Below, piece after piece: positions 9,554 to 17,407 of a stretch of 64,000 nucleotides of DNA; position 1 is the first letter of the stretch; every line of letters begins with the position of its first letter. Source of the DNA: Oscillospiraceae bacterium (lineage in GTDB: Bacteria > Bacillota > Clostridia > Oscillospirales > QAMX01); the NCBI GenBank assembly GCA_015067825.1, contig SVLQ01000013.1, positions 1 through 64,000 on the forward strand, given 5' to 3'. Made by a program: the position numbers and the translations under genes. The notes beneath the pieces were generated by a model. The model searched no databases, had not been told where the DNA came from, and saw nothing but the letters and a program-made list of their open reading frames with translations.

Positions 9554-11245
9554 TCAGCGGCGCTTGCGCGAACGGCGAATCGGTGACGGCGGCGGATCAA
9601 ATTGGCCAATGTAGTAGAAAACGACCTCGATTCTTTGGGTACGCCTGCCGGACTCATACGTAGGTGCGTGGACAAGGATTTTTTCGACAAGCGCACAGAG
9701 CATCGGTGTGGTCAGCGTTTCGGCTGTGGCATATCGATGGGCGAGGGCGAGAAACGCCCGGATGCGTTCGCTGTCGACGGAAAATTGGCGCAGCTTGGCG
9801 CGGTCGGCCTCGTCGGCGGCTTCCAGCGCGGCCTGCTCGGCCTCGTAGGTTTGCATCAGCCGCAGATAGCGTTTTTCCGTGAGGAGCCCGCGCGCAAGCG
9901 ATTCATAGGCCGCGCGCGTCAGTTCGTCGAGTTCGGTCGAACGCGCTGTGCGCTTTTCGATCCGGCGCGCAAGCTGCGCGGCCACGCCATTTTTACGCAC
10001 CTCAGCCTCCGCGTACACCTGCCGCGTAAACGCCGCTTCGTGCGTAACGGCATAAGAACAGGTCCCTCGCAAAATCCGCAGCACCTCCGCCCGCAGCTTT
10101 TTCGAGTTGATATAATGCGAGCAGCACTGCCGTTGGCTGTAGGCATTGGTTTTTGCGTAGACAGCGCATTCATAGTGGTCGTAGGGTAGGCAGCCTGTCA
10201 GCAGATCTCGGCCGCCGTCCGGCAGATGTGGCTGCGCTTTGCCTGCGTGATGGTAAAACCGGCTGCCACAGTCGGCACAGACGAGCAGATCGGCAAATAT
10301 ATCTCCTCCATGTCCCACACGCTGGGTACTGCGGCGCACATGCTGCGCGAGCTGCCAGACCTCGGTCGAAACAATCGGCGCATGCGTGTTTTCCCAAATC
10401 ACCCATTCCTCCGGCGCGCGCCGCACGGTGCGTCGTTCTTTGTACGAGGGCTTTTGCGAACGAAAATTGACGGTATGGCCCATGTACTCCGGTCGCGTGA
10501 GAATTTGGCTGACCGTCGCACTGCACCAATCATACCGGCGGCTGGGATCGGTATCGCGGTGGGTTCCGCAGCCACGAGCCGCAAGATACGCCGACGGACG
10601 TTCGATACCCTCATCGCGCAGAATACAGGCGATACGGTAAGGACCGAGGCCGTCGATGCTCATCTGAAAAATGCGCTGTACAACAGCGGCAGCTTCGGCA
10701 TCGACGAGGCGTTTGTGTTTGTCGGCCGGATCTTTGCAGAAGCCATAGAGCGCATGGTTGGCGGTTGGCCTGCCCGCCGAGTTGCGTGCACGGTAAGCCG
10801 CCAACTGCTTGCGGCTGGCATCACGCAGATACCACTCGTTCATGATGTTCAGAAACGGCGCAAATTCGCTGCTTGACCCGTCGTTGCTGTCTACACCATT
10901 TCCAATGGCGATAAAGCGAATGCCTTTCTCGCGGAACAACACCTCCGTGTAGAATCCGGTTTGCAGATAGTCGCGCCCGATCCGCGACATATCCTTGGCG
11001 ATCACTGCGCCCACAATCCCGGATTCGATGTCGGCGAGCAGCTTTTTCCAGCTGGGCCGGTCGAAGTTGCCGCCTGAATAGCCGTCGTCGGTGTAGTGGA
11101 CACAGTTGGAGAATCCGTGCTGGGCGGCATAGGCTTCGAGCATCTGCTTTTGGTTGATGATGGAGTTGCTGTCGCCGATCAGCTCGTCATCGCGCGACAG
11201 GCGCTCATAGAGCGCGGTGGTTTTGGTGGTAAGTTCCGGTTGCAT
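9554..11245 (-). CDS. Large serine recombinase
   Basis: This 563-residue site-specific recombinase has an N-terminal resolvase domain with the nucleophile Ser17 in ALYERLSRDD and the arginine-rich motif VIAKDMSRIGRDY. A recombinase domain follows at about 170-280, then a zinc ribbon beginning LLVCADCGSRFYHHAGK with later Cys residues near 370. A coiled-coil Arg/Glu-rich C-terminus completes the TnpX/TndX-like architecture. Such enzymes excise and insert mobile elements. No other transposon, phage or conjugation gene is adjacent, so this is either a relic or a stand-alone DNA-inverting or excising gene. The ribosome-binding site GAAGGAG precedes the start. Confidence 0.92.
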   Translation of the reverse strand: MQPELTTKTTALYERLSRDDELIGDSNSIINQKQMLEAYAAQHGFSNCVHYTDDGYSGGNFDRPSWKKLLADIESGIVGAVIAKDMSRIGRDYLQTGFYTEVLFREKGIRFIAIGNGVDSNDGSSSEFAPFLNIMNEWYLRDASRKQLAAYRARNSAGRPTANHALYGFCKDPADKHKRLVDAEAAAVVQRIFQMSIDGLGPYRIACILRDEGIERPSAYLAARGCGTHRDTDPSRRYDWCSATVSQILTRPEYMGHTVNFRSQKPSYKERRTVRRAPEEWVIWENTHAPIVSTEVWQLAQHVRRSTQRVGHGGDIFADLLVCADCGSRFYHHAGKAQPHLPDGGRDLLTGCLPYDHYECAVYAKTNAYSQRQCCSHYINSKKLRAEVLRILRGTCSYAVTHEAAFTRQVYAEAEVRKNGVAAQLARRIEKRTARSTELDELTRAAYESLARGLLTEKRYLRLMQTYEAEQAALEAADEADRAKLRQFSVDSERIRAFLALAHRYATAETLTTPMLCALVEKILVHAPTYESGRRTQRIEVVFYYIGQFDPPPSPIRRSRKRR

Positions 11246-11290
11246 GGTCGTTCTCCTTCCATTTTTTTATCCTGCCGAAGTCTGTCGGCA

Positions 11291-11332
11291 AAATAAAAAA
11301 ATGCCATTCCGGCAGGCTCGCCGGAATGGCAT
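11291..11332 (-). terminator. Terminator of the MBOAT gene
   Basis: A perfect 13-bp inverted repeat (11301-11313 with 11320-11332) is followed on the minus strand by TTTTTTATTT. It separates MBOAT transcription from the recombinase gene. Confidence 0.9.
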
Positions 11333-11350
11333 GCAATCGATTGGACGAAA

Positions 11351-12739
11351 TCAAAAACGGAAATAGAGGAAGGGGTTGTAGGTGGAGTCGACAAGATACG
11401 CCGTAGAGAGCACGAGCGCCAACAGCACCAAAACCGGGGCGAGAACGGCACGGGTCTTTTCCGAAAGCCTGCCGTAGAGCTTGGCCGGCAGGGGGGTGGA
11501 GGCCAGCACAAGGATCACGAGGAGCACGGCAAACGAGCGGACATCGTAGCAGAACTGCGCATCGGCGAAGGCTCCGCCACCGAAGAGTTGGCCGAGATAC
11601 GCGCCCAGCGTGCCGAAATCTTCGATCGCAAAAATCGCCCAGCTGAGCATGACAAGCACCATTGTATAGATGTGCGAAAAAACCGCCGGGATTTTTTTCA
11701 GCCATTTGAGCAAAACGGCCTTTTCGACCATCAAAAGCACTGCAAAATAGACGCCCCAAAGGAGGAAATTCCAGCTCGCTCCGTGCCAGAAGCCCGTGAG
11801 CATCCAGACGACGAAGATGTTGCGGTAGTGCTTTCCGGTCGAAACGCGGTTGCCGCCGAGCGGGATGTAGACGTAGTCGCGGAACCACGTAGAGAGCGAA
11901 ATGTGCCAGCGGCGCCAGAAATCGGTGATGGAGCGGGCAATGTAGGGGTAGTTGAAGTTTTCGAGAAATTCAAAGCCCAGCATGCGTCCCAAACCGACGG
12001 CCATGTCGGAATAACCGGAAAAATCAAAGTAAATCTGGAAAGTGAATGCGACCACTCCGAGGAACGCGCTCATCACCGAGAGAGACGCGGTGGGGCGGGC
12101 AATCGTCGCATCCCAGAGGAGACCAATGTTGTTGGCGAGCAGCACTTTTTTGGCCAAACCCACTGAGAATTTGATCACACCGGAGGAGAAGCGCTCGGCC
12201 GAATGGATGCGGAAATTGAGTTGGTCGGCGACGTCCTTATAGCGGATAATCGGCCCGGCGATCAGCTGCGGGAACAGCGTGACAAATGCGCCGAATCGAA
12301 CGTAACTGCGCTGCAGCTCGGCGTCGCGGCGGTAGAGGTCGATCGGGTACGACATCGCTTGGAAGGTGTAGAAGGAGATACCGATGGGCAGGCTGAGGTG
12401 CAGGATCGGCAACGAGAGGCCGGTCAGATCGTTGACGGAGCCGGCCAAAAAGTCGTAGTACTTAAAGAAAACGAGCAGCGCGAGGTTCAAAATGACCGAA
12501 ACGCTCACCGCGCGCTTGGCTTTTTTGTCGCCGCGCCATTTCTCGACCAAAAAGCCGGCAACATAGTTTAGGGTAATCGAAAAGAGCATCAGCGCGATAT
12601 AGACCGGTTCGCCCCAACCGTAGAAGACAAGGCTGACGATGAACAAAACAAGATTGCGCCACGCGCGCGGCACAACATAGTAGACCGCCAGCGTGATCGG
12701 CAGATAGAGAAATAAAAACAGCAGACCGGAAAAAACCAT
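11351..12739 (-). CDS. MBOAT-family O-acyltransferase (AlgI/DltB-like)
   Basis: This polytopic membrane protein of 462 residues has about ten hydrophobic segments. The signature DFWRRWHISLSTWFRDYVYI occurs near residue 270, and the catalytic-histidine motif TGFWHGASWNFLLWG lies near 310. AlgI/PatA-type MBOAT proteins transfer acetyl or similar groups from the cytoplasm to extracellular polysaccharide or peptidoglycan, normally with a periplasmic SGNH/DHHW partner encoded next door. No partner gene is visible here: a terminator and a recombinase gene follow directly. The length and C-terminus look complete. It has its own extended -10 promoter. Confidence 0.92.
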   Translation of the reverse strand: MVFSGLLFLFLYLPITLAVYYVVPRAWRNLVLFIVSLVFYGWGEPVYIALMLFSITLNYVAGFLVEKWRGDKKAKRAVSVSVILNLALLVFFKYYDFLAGSVNDLTGLSLPILHLSLPIGISFYTFQAMSYPIDLYRRDAELQRSYVRFGAFVTLFPQLIAGPIIRYKDVADQLNFRIHSAERFSSGVIKFSVGLAKKVLLANNIGLLWDATIARPTASLSVMSAFLGVVAFTFQIYFDFSGYSDMAVGLGRMLGFEFLENFNYPYIARSITDFWRRWHISLSTWFRDYVYIPLGGNRVSTGKHYRNIFVVWMLTGFWHGASWNFLLWGVYFAVLLMVEKAVLLKWLKKIPAVFSHIYTMVLVMLSWAIFAIEDFGTLGAYLGQLFGGGAFADAQFCYDVRSFAVLLVILVLASTPLPAKLYGRLSEKTRAVLAPVLVLLALVLSTAYLVDSTYNPFLYFRF

Positions 12740-12791
12740 ATGTGAAAGATCCTTTCGAATCGCACTAAAAAATCAAGAATACATCAATGGT

Positions 12792-12820
12792 ATTATACCA
12801 TACCGCCTGCGAAAAGTCTA
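12792..12820 (-). promoter_or_regulatory. Promoter of the MBOAT gene
   Basis: On the minus strand, an extended -10 (TGGTATAAT) ends at 12792. A TAGACT -35 box lies 17 bp upstream at 12815-12820. Confidence 0.8.
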
Positions 12821-12874
12821 TTTATTTCGCTGCGGAACCGGCGGTAAATAAATTCTGAACTCCGAAATTTCGCA

Positions 12875-12903
12875 TTGAAAAAATCGGGATTCCGTAGTAT
12901 AAT
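12875..12903 (+). promoter_or_regulatory. Sigma-A promoter of the lipoprotein/glycyl-radical operon
   Basis: TTGAAA (12875-12880) and a perfect TATAAT (12898-12903) have a 17-bp spacer. AAAGGAGG at 12936-12943 is the ribosome-binding site for the start at 12952. Confidence 0.9.
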
Positions 12904-12951
12904 GTAGGATAGGATAGCTTTGCACAAAATCGCGGAAAGGAGGATGAGACA

Positions 12952-14322
12952 ATGCGGCGTATCCGATATCTGCTCGCGCTGCTGGCGGCAATTTTAGGGC
13001 TTTCGGGCTGCATGGCGCTCAACAGCGCCGATCTGCTCACGCTGCCGGAAATCTCACCCGACCACCGCGAGCTTTTGAAGCTCATCAACGCCGCCACCGC
13101 TTCCTCCGCATGGACCACGACCAACCCTGTTGCCGGGTCCAACAAGCTGACGACCCAGTTCGTCGACATTTATCAGGACGGGATCCCCGAAGCGTTGGCG
13201 TTTTTCCGCAATCCCACCGACTTCAAGCTGCGCCTCACCATCTACACCAAAACGGGCAAATCGACCTACGGCGAGCTCTGCACGATCGAAATGGCCGGAG
13301 AGCAGTTCCACCGCATTGATTTCGTCGACGTCAACGGCGACGGCAACCGCGAATTCATCGTCGGTATCCGCCACGCAACTTCCGCGATGTACGGTTTGAA
13401 CGTTTTCACCCTGAAAAACAGCGAAGGCGTGCTTTTGGCCGATGCGACCTACACCGATCTCGCGCTCTACGATCTGACGGGCGACACCGTGACCGATATC
13501 GTCACCATCAACAGCGATGCCGGCGGCATCAACGCCCACGCCGAGCTCTTCGGCCGCACGGAAAACGGCTTTGGCTCGCTCGGCACAGCCCCGCTCAGCG
13601 CTTCGGTGCACGCACCGTCGGCGGTCGTCTGCGGCAATCTCAACGAATCGATGCAGGCCATGATCGTTGAGGGCAGCTTTACCGATGCGGCAGGTGCGCA
13701 GCGCTATCTCTCCGATATTCTCCTCTGCCGCGACGGGGTTTTCACCAACCTCTCCTACGCCGAGATCTACCACCAGAGCTTTGAGACCCAGCGCTCGGTC
13801 GCGCTGCAGTTCTCCGACGTCAACTTCGACGGATTTTTGGAATTCCCGATCGCCTTCACCATGCCTTACCCGCAGACGGTCACGAATCCGGGCGGCGTTT
13901 GCGTGCGGTGGTTCGGATATGCGGCCACCGGCGAGGTCAAGGCCGTGATCGACACCTACCACGCCTCCGACAACCGCTGGTTTTTCCAGCTGCCGCAGTC
14001 GTGGAACGACCGCGTCTACGTTCGCAGCGAAACCGGCGACGGCTACCGTGCGGGCGTTTTCGCCACCGACGTGGACGGCCACCCGCGGACGCTGATGACA
14101 CTCTACATGTTCTCTTCGGCAGCGGCACTCCAGAAAAGCGAGATCGAAAACCTGATCGTTTTGAAGCCTTACAACGACGTCTACTACGCCGCAACGGTCA
14201 CGGATGTCGACGATTTACCCGTTGAGATCCCGGAGATGGCGCTCCCGCGGGAAGAGATCGCTTCGCGGTTGGTCTTTGTTCTGTCGGACGGAACCTATCG
14301 ACGCATGTCGGATTTGAAATAA
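12952..14322 (+). CDS. Hypothetical lipoprotein with repeated beta-propeller-like segments
   Basis: This 456-residue predicted lipoprotein has signal peptide MRRIRYLLALLAAILGLSGC, with Cys20 in the LSGC lipobox. Several segments resemble the calcium-binding FG-GAP/VCBS blades of beta-propellers: DIYQDGIPEALAFF, VDVNGDGNREFIVG, YDLTGDTVTDIVTI and SDVNFDGFLEFPIAF. I do not recognise a specific family, and no enzymatic motif is visible. It is first in a probable operon: the glycyl radical enzyme gene begins 16 nt after its stop. A surface-exposed binding or sensing role is inferred only from the lipobox and the propeller-like repeats. Confidence 0.75.
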   Translation: MRRIRYLLALLAAILGLSGCMALNSADLLTLPEISPDHRELLKLINAATASSAWTTTNPVAGSNKLTTQFVDIYQDGIPEALAFFRNPTDFKLRLTIYTKTGKSTYGELCTIEMAGEQFHRIDFVDVNGDGNREFIVGIRHATSAMYGLNVFTLKNSEGVLLADATYTDLALYDLTGDTVTDIVTINSDAGGINAHAELFGRTENGFGSLGTAPLSASVHAPSAVVCGNLNESMQAMIVEGSFTDAAGAQRYLSDILLCRDGVFTNLSYAEIYHQSFETQRSVALQFSDVNFDGFLEFPIAFTMPYPQTVTNPGGVCVRWFGYAATGEVKAVIDTYHASDNRWFFQLPQSWNDRVYVRSETGDGYRAGVFATDVDGHPRTLMTLYMFSSAAALQKSEIENLIVLKPYNDVYYAATVTDVDDLPVEIPEMALPREEIASRLVFVLSDGTYRRMSDLK

Positions 14323-14338
14323 GAGGAGGAATCGGGCC

Positions 14339-16321
14339 ATGACTCTTTCGGAAAAGCTCCGCGCAGCCGGTGAATTTTACGCCGCCGGACTTTTTGAAGC
14401 GCCCGAACGTTCGATTTTCTACCGCTATTGCTGTGCTTTTGCCCGCCACTTCGAGCATGCCGCGATGACGCCCTATGCCGGCGGCAAGCTTTACCCTTGC
14501 GGCGAAAGCCTCTATCAGTCGAGCGGATGCGCGGTGAGTCCGAGCTTTTCCTACTCGATCGACGCCGACTACGACCAGCTTGCCAGTCTTGTGCCCGAAG
14601 CCGAGGTGCCGATCCGCTGCGAATTTGCCAAAACACCGATCCCGCGCCGGCCGCACGTCATCGGCGGCGACGGCTATACCCATTCCTTTATCAACTACAA
14701 GCGCATCCTCGCCGAGGGTCTGAACGGCTACCGCCGCCGCGTCGAAGCGCTTGATGCGTCGGATTTCCGCGATGGTCTGCTCGTTTTGCTTGCAGGCATT
14801 GAAGCCTATCGGCAGCGTTGCCTTGCCCACCTGCGGGAACATAGCGGCGACTCCGATCTGATCGCCGCGCTGGAATACACGCCCAACGATCCGCCCAAAT
14901 CGGCCTACGATGCGCTCGTTGCGTGGAACTTCGTCTACTACGTCGACGGCTGCGACGATATCGGCCGCCTCGACCAAAATCTTTACCCCTACTGGCGCGG
15001 CGAAGACCTGCGCCCCGTGATCCGCGAGCTCTTCCGAAACGTCGACGCCAACGACGGCTGGTCGGGTGCACTGGGGCCGAATTGCAACGAACTGACCGTG
15101 CAGTGCATCGACGCGATCCACCATATCCGCCGCCCGAACCTGCAGCTCCGCGTGACCAAAGATACCCCCGACGAGGTCTGGGAGGCCGTTTACCGCTCGC
15201 TGGCAACGAGCTGTGGCCAGCCCGCCTTGTATAACGAAGAGGCCTTCCAAAAAGGCCTTGCCGAAAAATTCCCCGAGATCCCGCCCGAGGACCGTGAGCG
15301 CCTGTCGTTTGGCGGCTGCACCGAAACGATGCTCGAAGGGCTTTCCTGCGTCGGCAGCGACGATGCCGGTCTGCACACCGCGTGGATCTTCGACCGCTTT
15401 ATGCGTTCGTCGTTTGCCGTCGGCGAATTCGCCGATTTCGACGCGCTGTTTTCCGCGTTCTGCCGCCTCGTGCGCAAAGAGGCGATCGGTATGCTCGAGG
15501 ACGTCACGGTCTATCGCAAGGCCCGTGCCAAATTCCGCCCGCAGCCGGTGCGCACGCTTCTGATCGACGACTGCATCGACCGCCAACGCGATTTCAACGA
15601 CGGCGGTGCGCGCTACGCCTGGAGCGTTTCCAACGTCTCCGGCCTGATCAACGTCATCGATTCTCTGCTCGTGATCCGTACGCTTGTCTACGAAGAAGCG
15701 CGCTATACGCCCGAATCGTTCCTCCGTGCACTCGATTCCCGCGATCCGGTCTTTTTGGCCGAAGCGCGCCGCTGCCCCTGCTGGGGCGTGGACGACGACC
15801 GCGCCGACGCGCTCGGTGCCGCCCTCGCCGACGTGATCTATTCCGCCTTCGACGAGGTCGAGTGCTACCCCGCGGGCAAGTATTTTCCGGTCTCCAACCA
15901 GTTCACAACGACCGAAGAAGCCGGCCGCATGGTCGGCCCCACGCCCGACGGCCGCGATCCCTTTACGCCGACGTGCGATTCCTTCGCCTCCGTCCACGGC
16001 AAGGATACGGCCGGTCCCACCGCCCTTTTAAACAGCGTGGCCAAGCTGCCGCTCGAAAAGGTGCTGGGAACGCCGGTCATGAACCTGCGCATCGCCAAAG
16101 CCAATCTGCCGACGGTGCTGCGGCCGCTGACCGAAGCGTTTTTTGCCGGCGGCGGCATGCAGCTGCAGATCAGCAGTCTCTCGCGGGAAGAGATCTTAGA
16201 TGCGCTCGAGCACCCCGAACGCCACGAAAATCTGATCGTGCGCGTCGGCGGCTTTTCCGAATATTTCAACCGCCTGTCGCCCGCGCTCAAGCAGGATGTT
16301 TTGAACCGCACCGAATATTAG
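14339..16321 (+). CDS. Glycyl radical enzyme, compact pyruvate-formate-lyase-like
   Basis: This 660-residue protein belongs to the glycyl radical enzyme superfamily. The thiyl cysteine lies in LSFGGCTETM (Cys327, with Glu329 two residues on). The radical loop at the C-terminus is RVGGFSEYFNRL, where Gly638 is the expected radical site. A GCxE pattern is typical of eliminase-type members such as diol, glycerol and choline enzymes, rather than of pyruvate formate-lyase itself (Cys-Cys). It is shorter than classical members (about 760-850 residues), so the substrate is unknown. No radical SAM activase is encoded in the window, so activation must come from elsewhere. GAGGAGG precedes the ATG. Confidence 0.88.
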   Translation: MTLSEKLRAAGEFYAAGLFEAPERSIFYRYCCAFARHFEHAAMTPYAGGKLYPCGESLYQSSGCAVSPSFSYSIDADYDQLASLVPEAEVPIRCEFAKTPIPRRPHVIGGDGYTHSFINYKRILAEGLNGYRRRVEALDASDFRDGLLVLLAGIEAYRQRCLAHLREHSGDSDLIAALEYTPNDPPKSAYDALVAWNFVYYVDGCDDIGRLDQNLYPYWRGEDLRPVIRELFRNVDANDGWSGALGPNCNELTVQCIDAIHHIRRPNLQLRVTKDTPDEVWEAVYRSLATSCGQPALYNEEAFQKGLAEKFPEIPPEDRERLSFGGCTETMLEGLSCVGSDDAGLHTAWIFDRFMRSSFAVGEFADFDALFSAFCRLVRKEAIGMLEDVTVYRKARAKFRPQPVRTLLIDDCIDRQRDFNDGGARYAWSVSNVSGLINVIDSLLVIRTLVYEEARYTPESFLRALDSRDPVFLAEARRCPCWGVDDDRADALGAALADVIYSAFDEVECYPAGKYFPVSNQFTTTEEAGRMVGPTPDGRDPFTPTCDSFASVHGKDTAGPTALLNSVAKLPLEKVLGTPVMNLRIAKANLPTVLRPLTEAFFAGGGMQLQISSLSREEILDALEHPERHENLIVRVGGFSEYFNRLSPALKQDVLNRTEY

Positions 16322-16323
16322 GC

Positions 16324-16501
16324 GATTTGGAAACGCAGTTTCCAAATCGGGCTAACCGATCAAAAACTCCGTTTTCGATCGATTTCTCACGCGCTGATCC
16401 CCGCAAGCAAAATCTGCGATTTCGCTTGCTCCTCTCGGCGCGTGGACGGTCTGACGACCGTCTTAGTGGAGTTTTTTCGGCAGCAGAGCCGCCGAAAAAA
16501 C
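16324..16501. repeat. Modular hairpin repeat, family Q, copy 1
   Basis: This intergenic element of about 178 bp directly follows the glycyl radical gene. It holds successive hairpins: 16324-16334 with 16338-16348 (loop GCA); a GCAAG...CTTGC stem around loop TGC; 16445-16451 with 16456-16462 (GACGGTC/GACCGTC); and a terminal stem beginning GTTTTTTCGGC. Constant linkers include CACGCGCTGATCCCCG and CGGCGCGTGGAC. Related copies lie at 44003-44116, 46888-46990 and 47794-48110 (two units). Confidence 0.85.
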
Positions 16502-16551
16502 GGGATTTTATTATGATTAACAGTTTGAATTCAATAAAAGGAGGGCTACCA

Positions 16552-17250
16552 ATGAAACGAGCACTTGTTTTGGAAGACGAACCCGCCATCAGCGAATTTG
16601 TAGAAATCAACCTGATTCGCGCCGGCTACGACGTGATCACCGCAAGCACTGGCGAAGAAGCGCTGGAGTTGGTCGAACAGAACGACGATATCACCGTCGC
16701 GCTTTTGGACGTGATGCTGCCGGGCATCGACGGCTTTGAAGTTTGCCGCCGTATCCGCGAGATGGGCCGTTCCTTTGGCATCATCATGCTCTCCGCCCGT
16801 TCGCAGGAGATGGACAAGGTCACCGGGCTGATGATCGGCGCCGACGACTACGTTCCCAAGCCGTTCTCGCCGACTGAGCTGATTTTGCGCGTCGATGCGC
16901 TCGCGCGGCGAGTCGAACGCAAGCCCGACGTCGAGATCAAGCCGATGGCCGAATCGATCTATTCCGGCGATTTCCGCCTCGATATTCGCAGCCGCATCCT
17001 CTACAAACGCGGTGAAGTGGTCGATTTAACGCAGGTCGAATACGTGATCGTGCGGTATTTGTTTGAAAACCGCAACAAAGCGCTCTCGCGCGACGATATC
17101 CTGAATTCCGTCTGGGGCAACGATTACACGGGCGAACCGAAGATCGTCGACGTCAACGTCCGCCGCCTGCGCCTCAAGCTCGAGGATAATCCCGGCGATC
17201 CGGTGCATCTGGTCTCGGTCCGAGGCTTCGGGTATAAGTGGATCGATTAG
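16552..17250 (+). CDS. OmpR/PhoB-family response regulator
   Basis: This 232-residue response regulator has a receiver domain at 1-120, with acidic pocket E9/D10 (LVLEDEP), phospho-acceptor Asp53 in ALLDVMLPG and the conserved lysine in YVPKPFSP. A winged-helix DNA-binding domain follows (about 135-232; IVDVNVRRLRLKLEDN, VRGFGYKWI). It pairs with the histidine kinase encoded about 155 nt downstream. The start is the ATG at 16552, which has AAAGGAGGG 6 nt upstream; an alternative ATG at 16513 lacks a good site. The target is unknown. Confidence 0.93.
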   Translation: MKRALVLEDEPAISEFVEINLIRAGYDVITASTGEEALELVEQNDDITVALLDVMLPGIDGFEVCRRIREMGRSFGIIMLSARSQEMDKVTGLMIGADDYVPKPFSPTELILRVDALARRVERKPDVEIKPMAESIYSGDFRLDIRSRILYKRGEVVDLTQVEYVIVRYLFENRNKALSRDDILNSVWGNDYTGEPKIVDVNVRRLRLKLEDNPGDPVHLVSVRGFGYKWID

Positions 17251-17271
17251 ACGCTTGACCGCCGTTTCCAC

Positions 17272-17390
17272 CTGACGCATTCGCGTCAGATTTCACCCGC
17301 GCTTGTGCGGATTTCACATTTGCATCGCAAATATTTCACCTTTCGCGCCTGCGCGAAAGATATCACCGCAGATCCGCCGTGCGGATCTGC
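17272..17390 (+). repeat. Array of five short hairpins separated by ATTTCAC(C)
   Basis: Five adjacent hairpins fill the gap between response regulator and kinase: 17272-17289, 17297-17310, 17318-17332, 17341-17358 and 17368-17390. Each has a 3-6 nt loop and a different stem. The spacers are variants of ATTTCAC(C), the last being ATATCACC. The last hairpin has a perfect 10-bp stem and ends immediately before the kinase ribosome-binding site AAGGGGGG. Confidence 0.9.
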
Positions 17391-17407
17391 CAAGGGGGGT
17401 GTTGGTT

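Noticed and set aside
14198..15997. Open frame (599 codons) opposite the glycyl radical enzyme
   Set aside because: Antisense shadow without a ribosome-binding site or recognisable domain.
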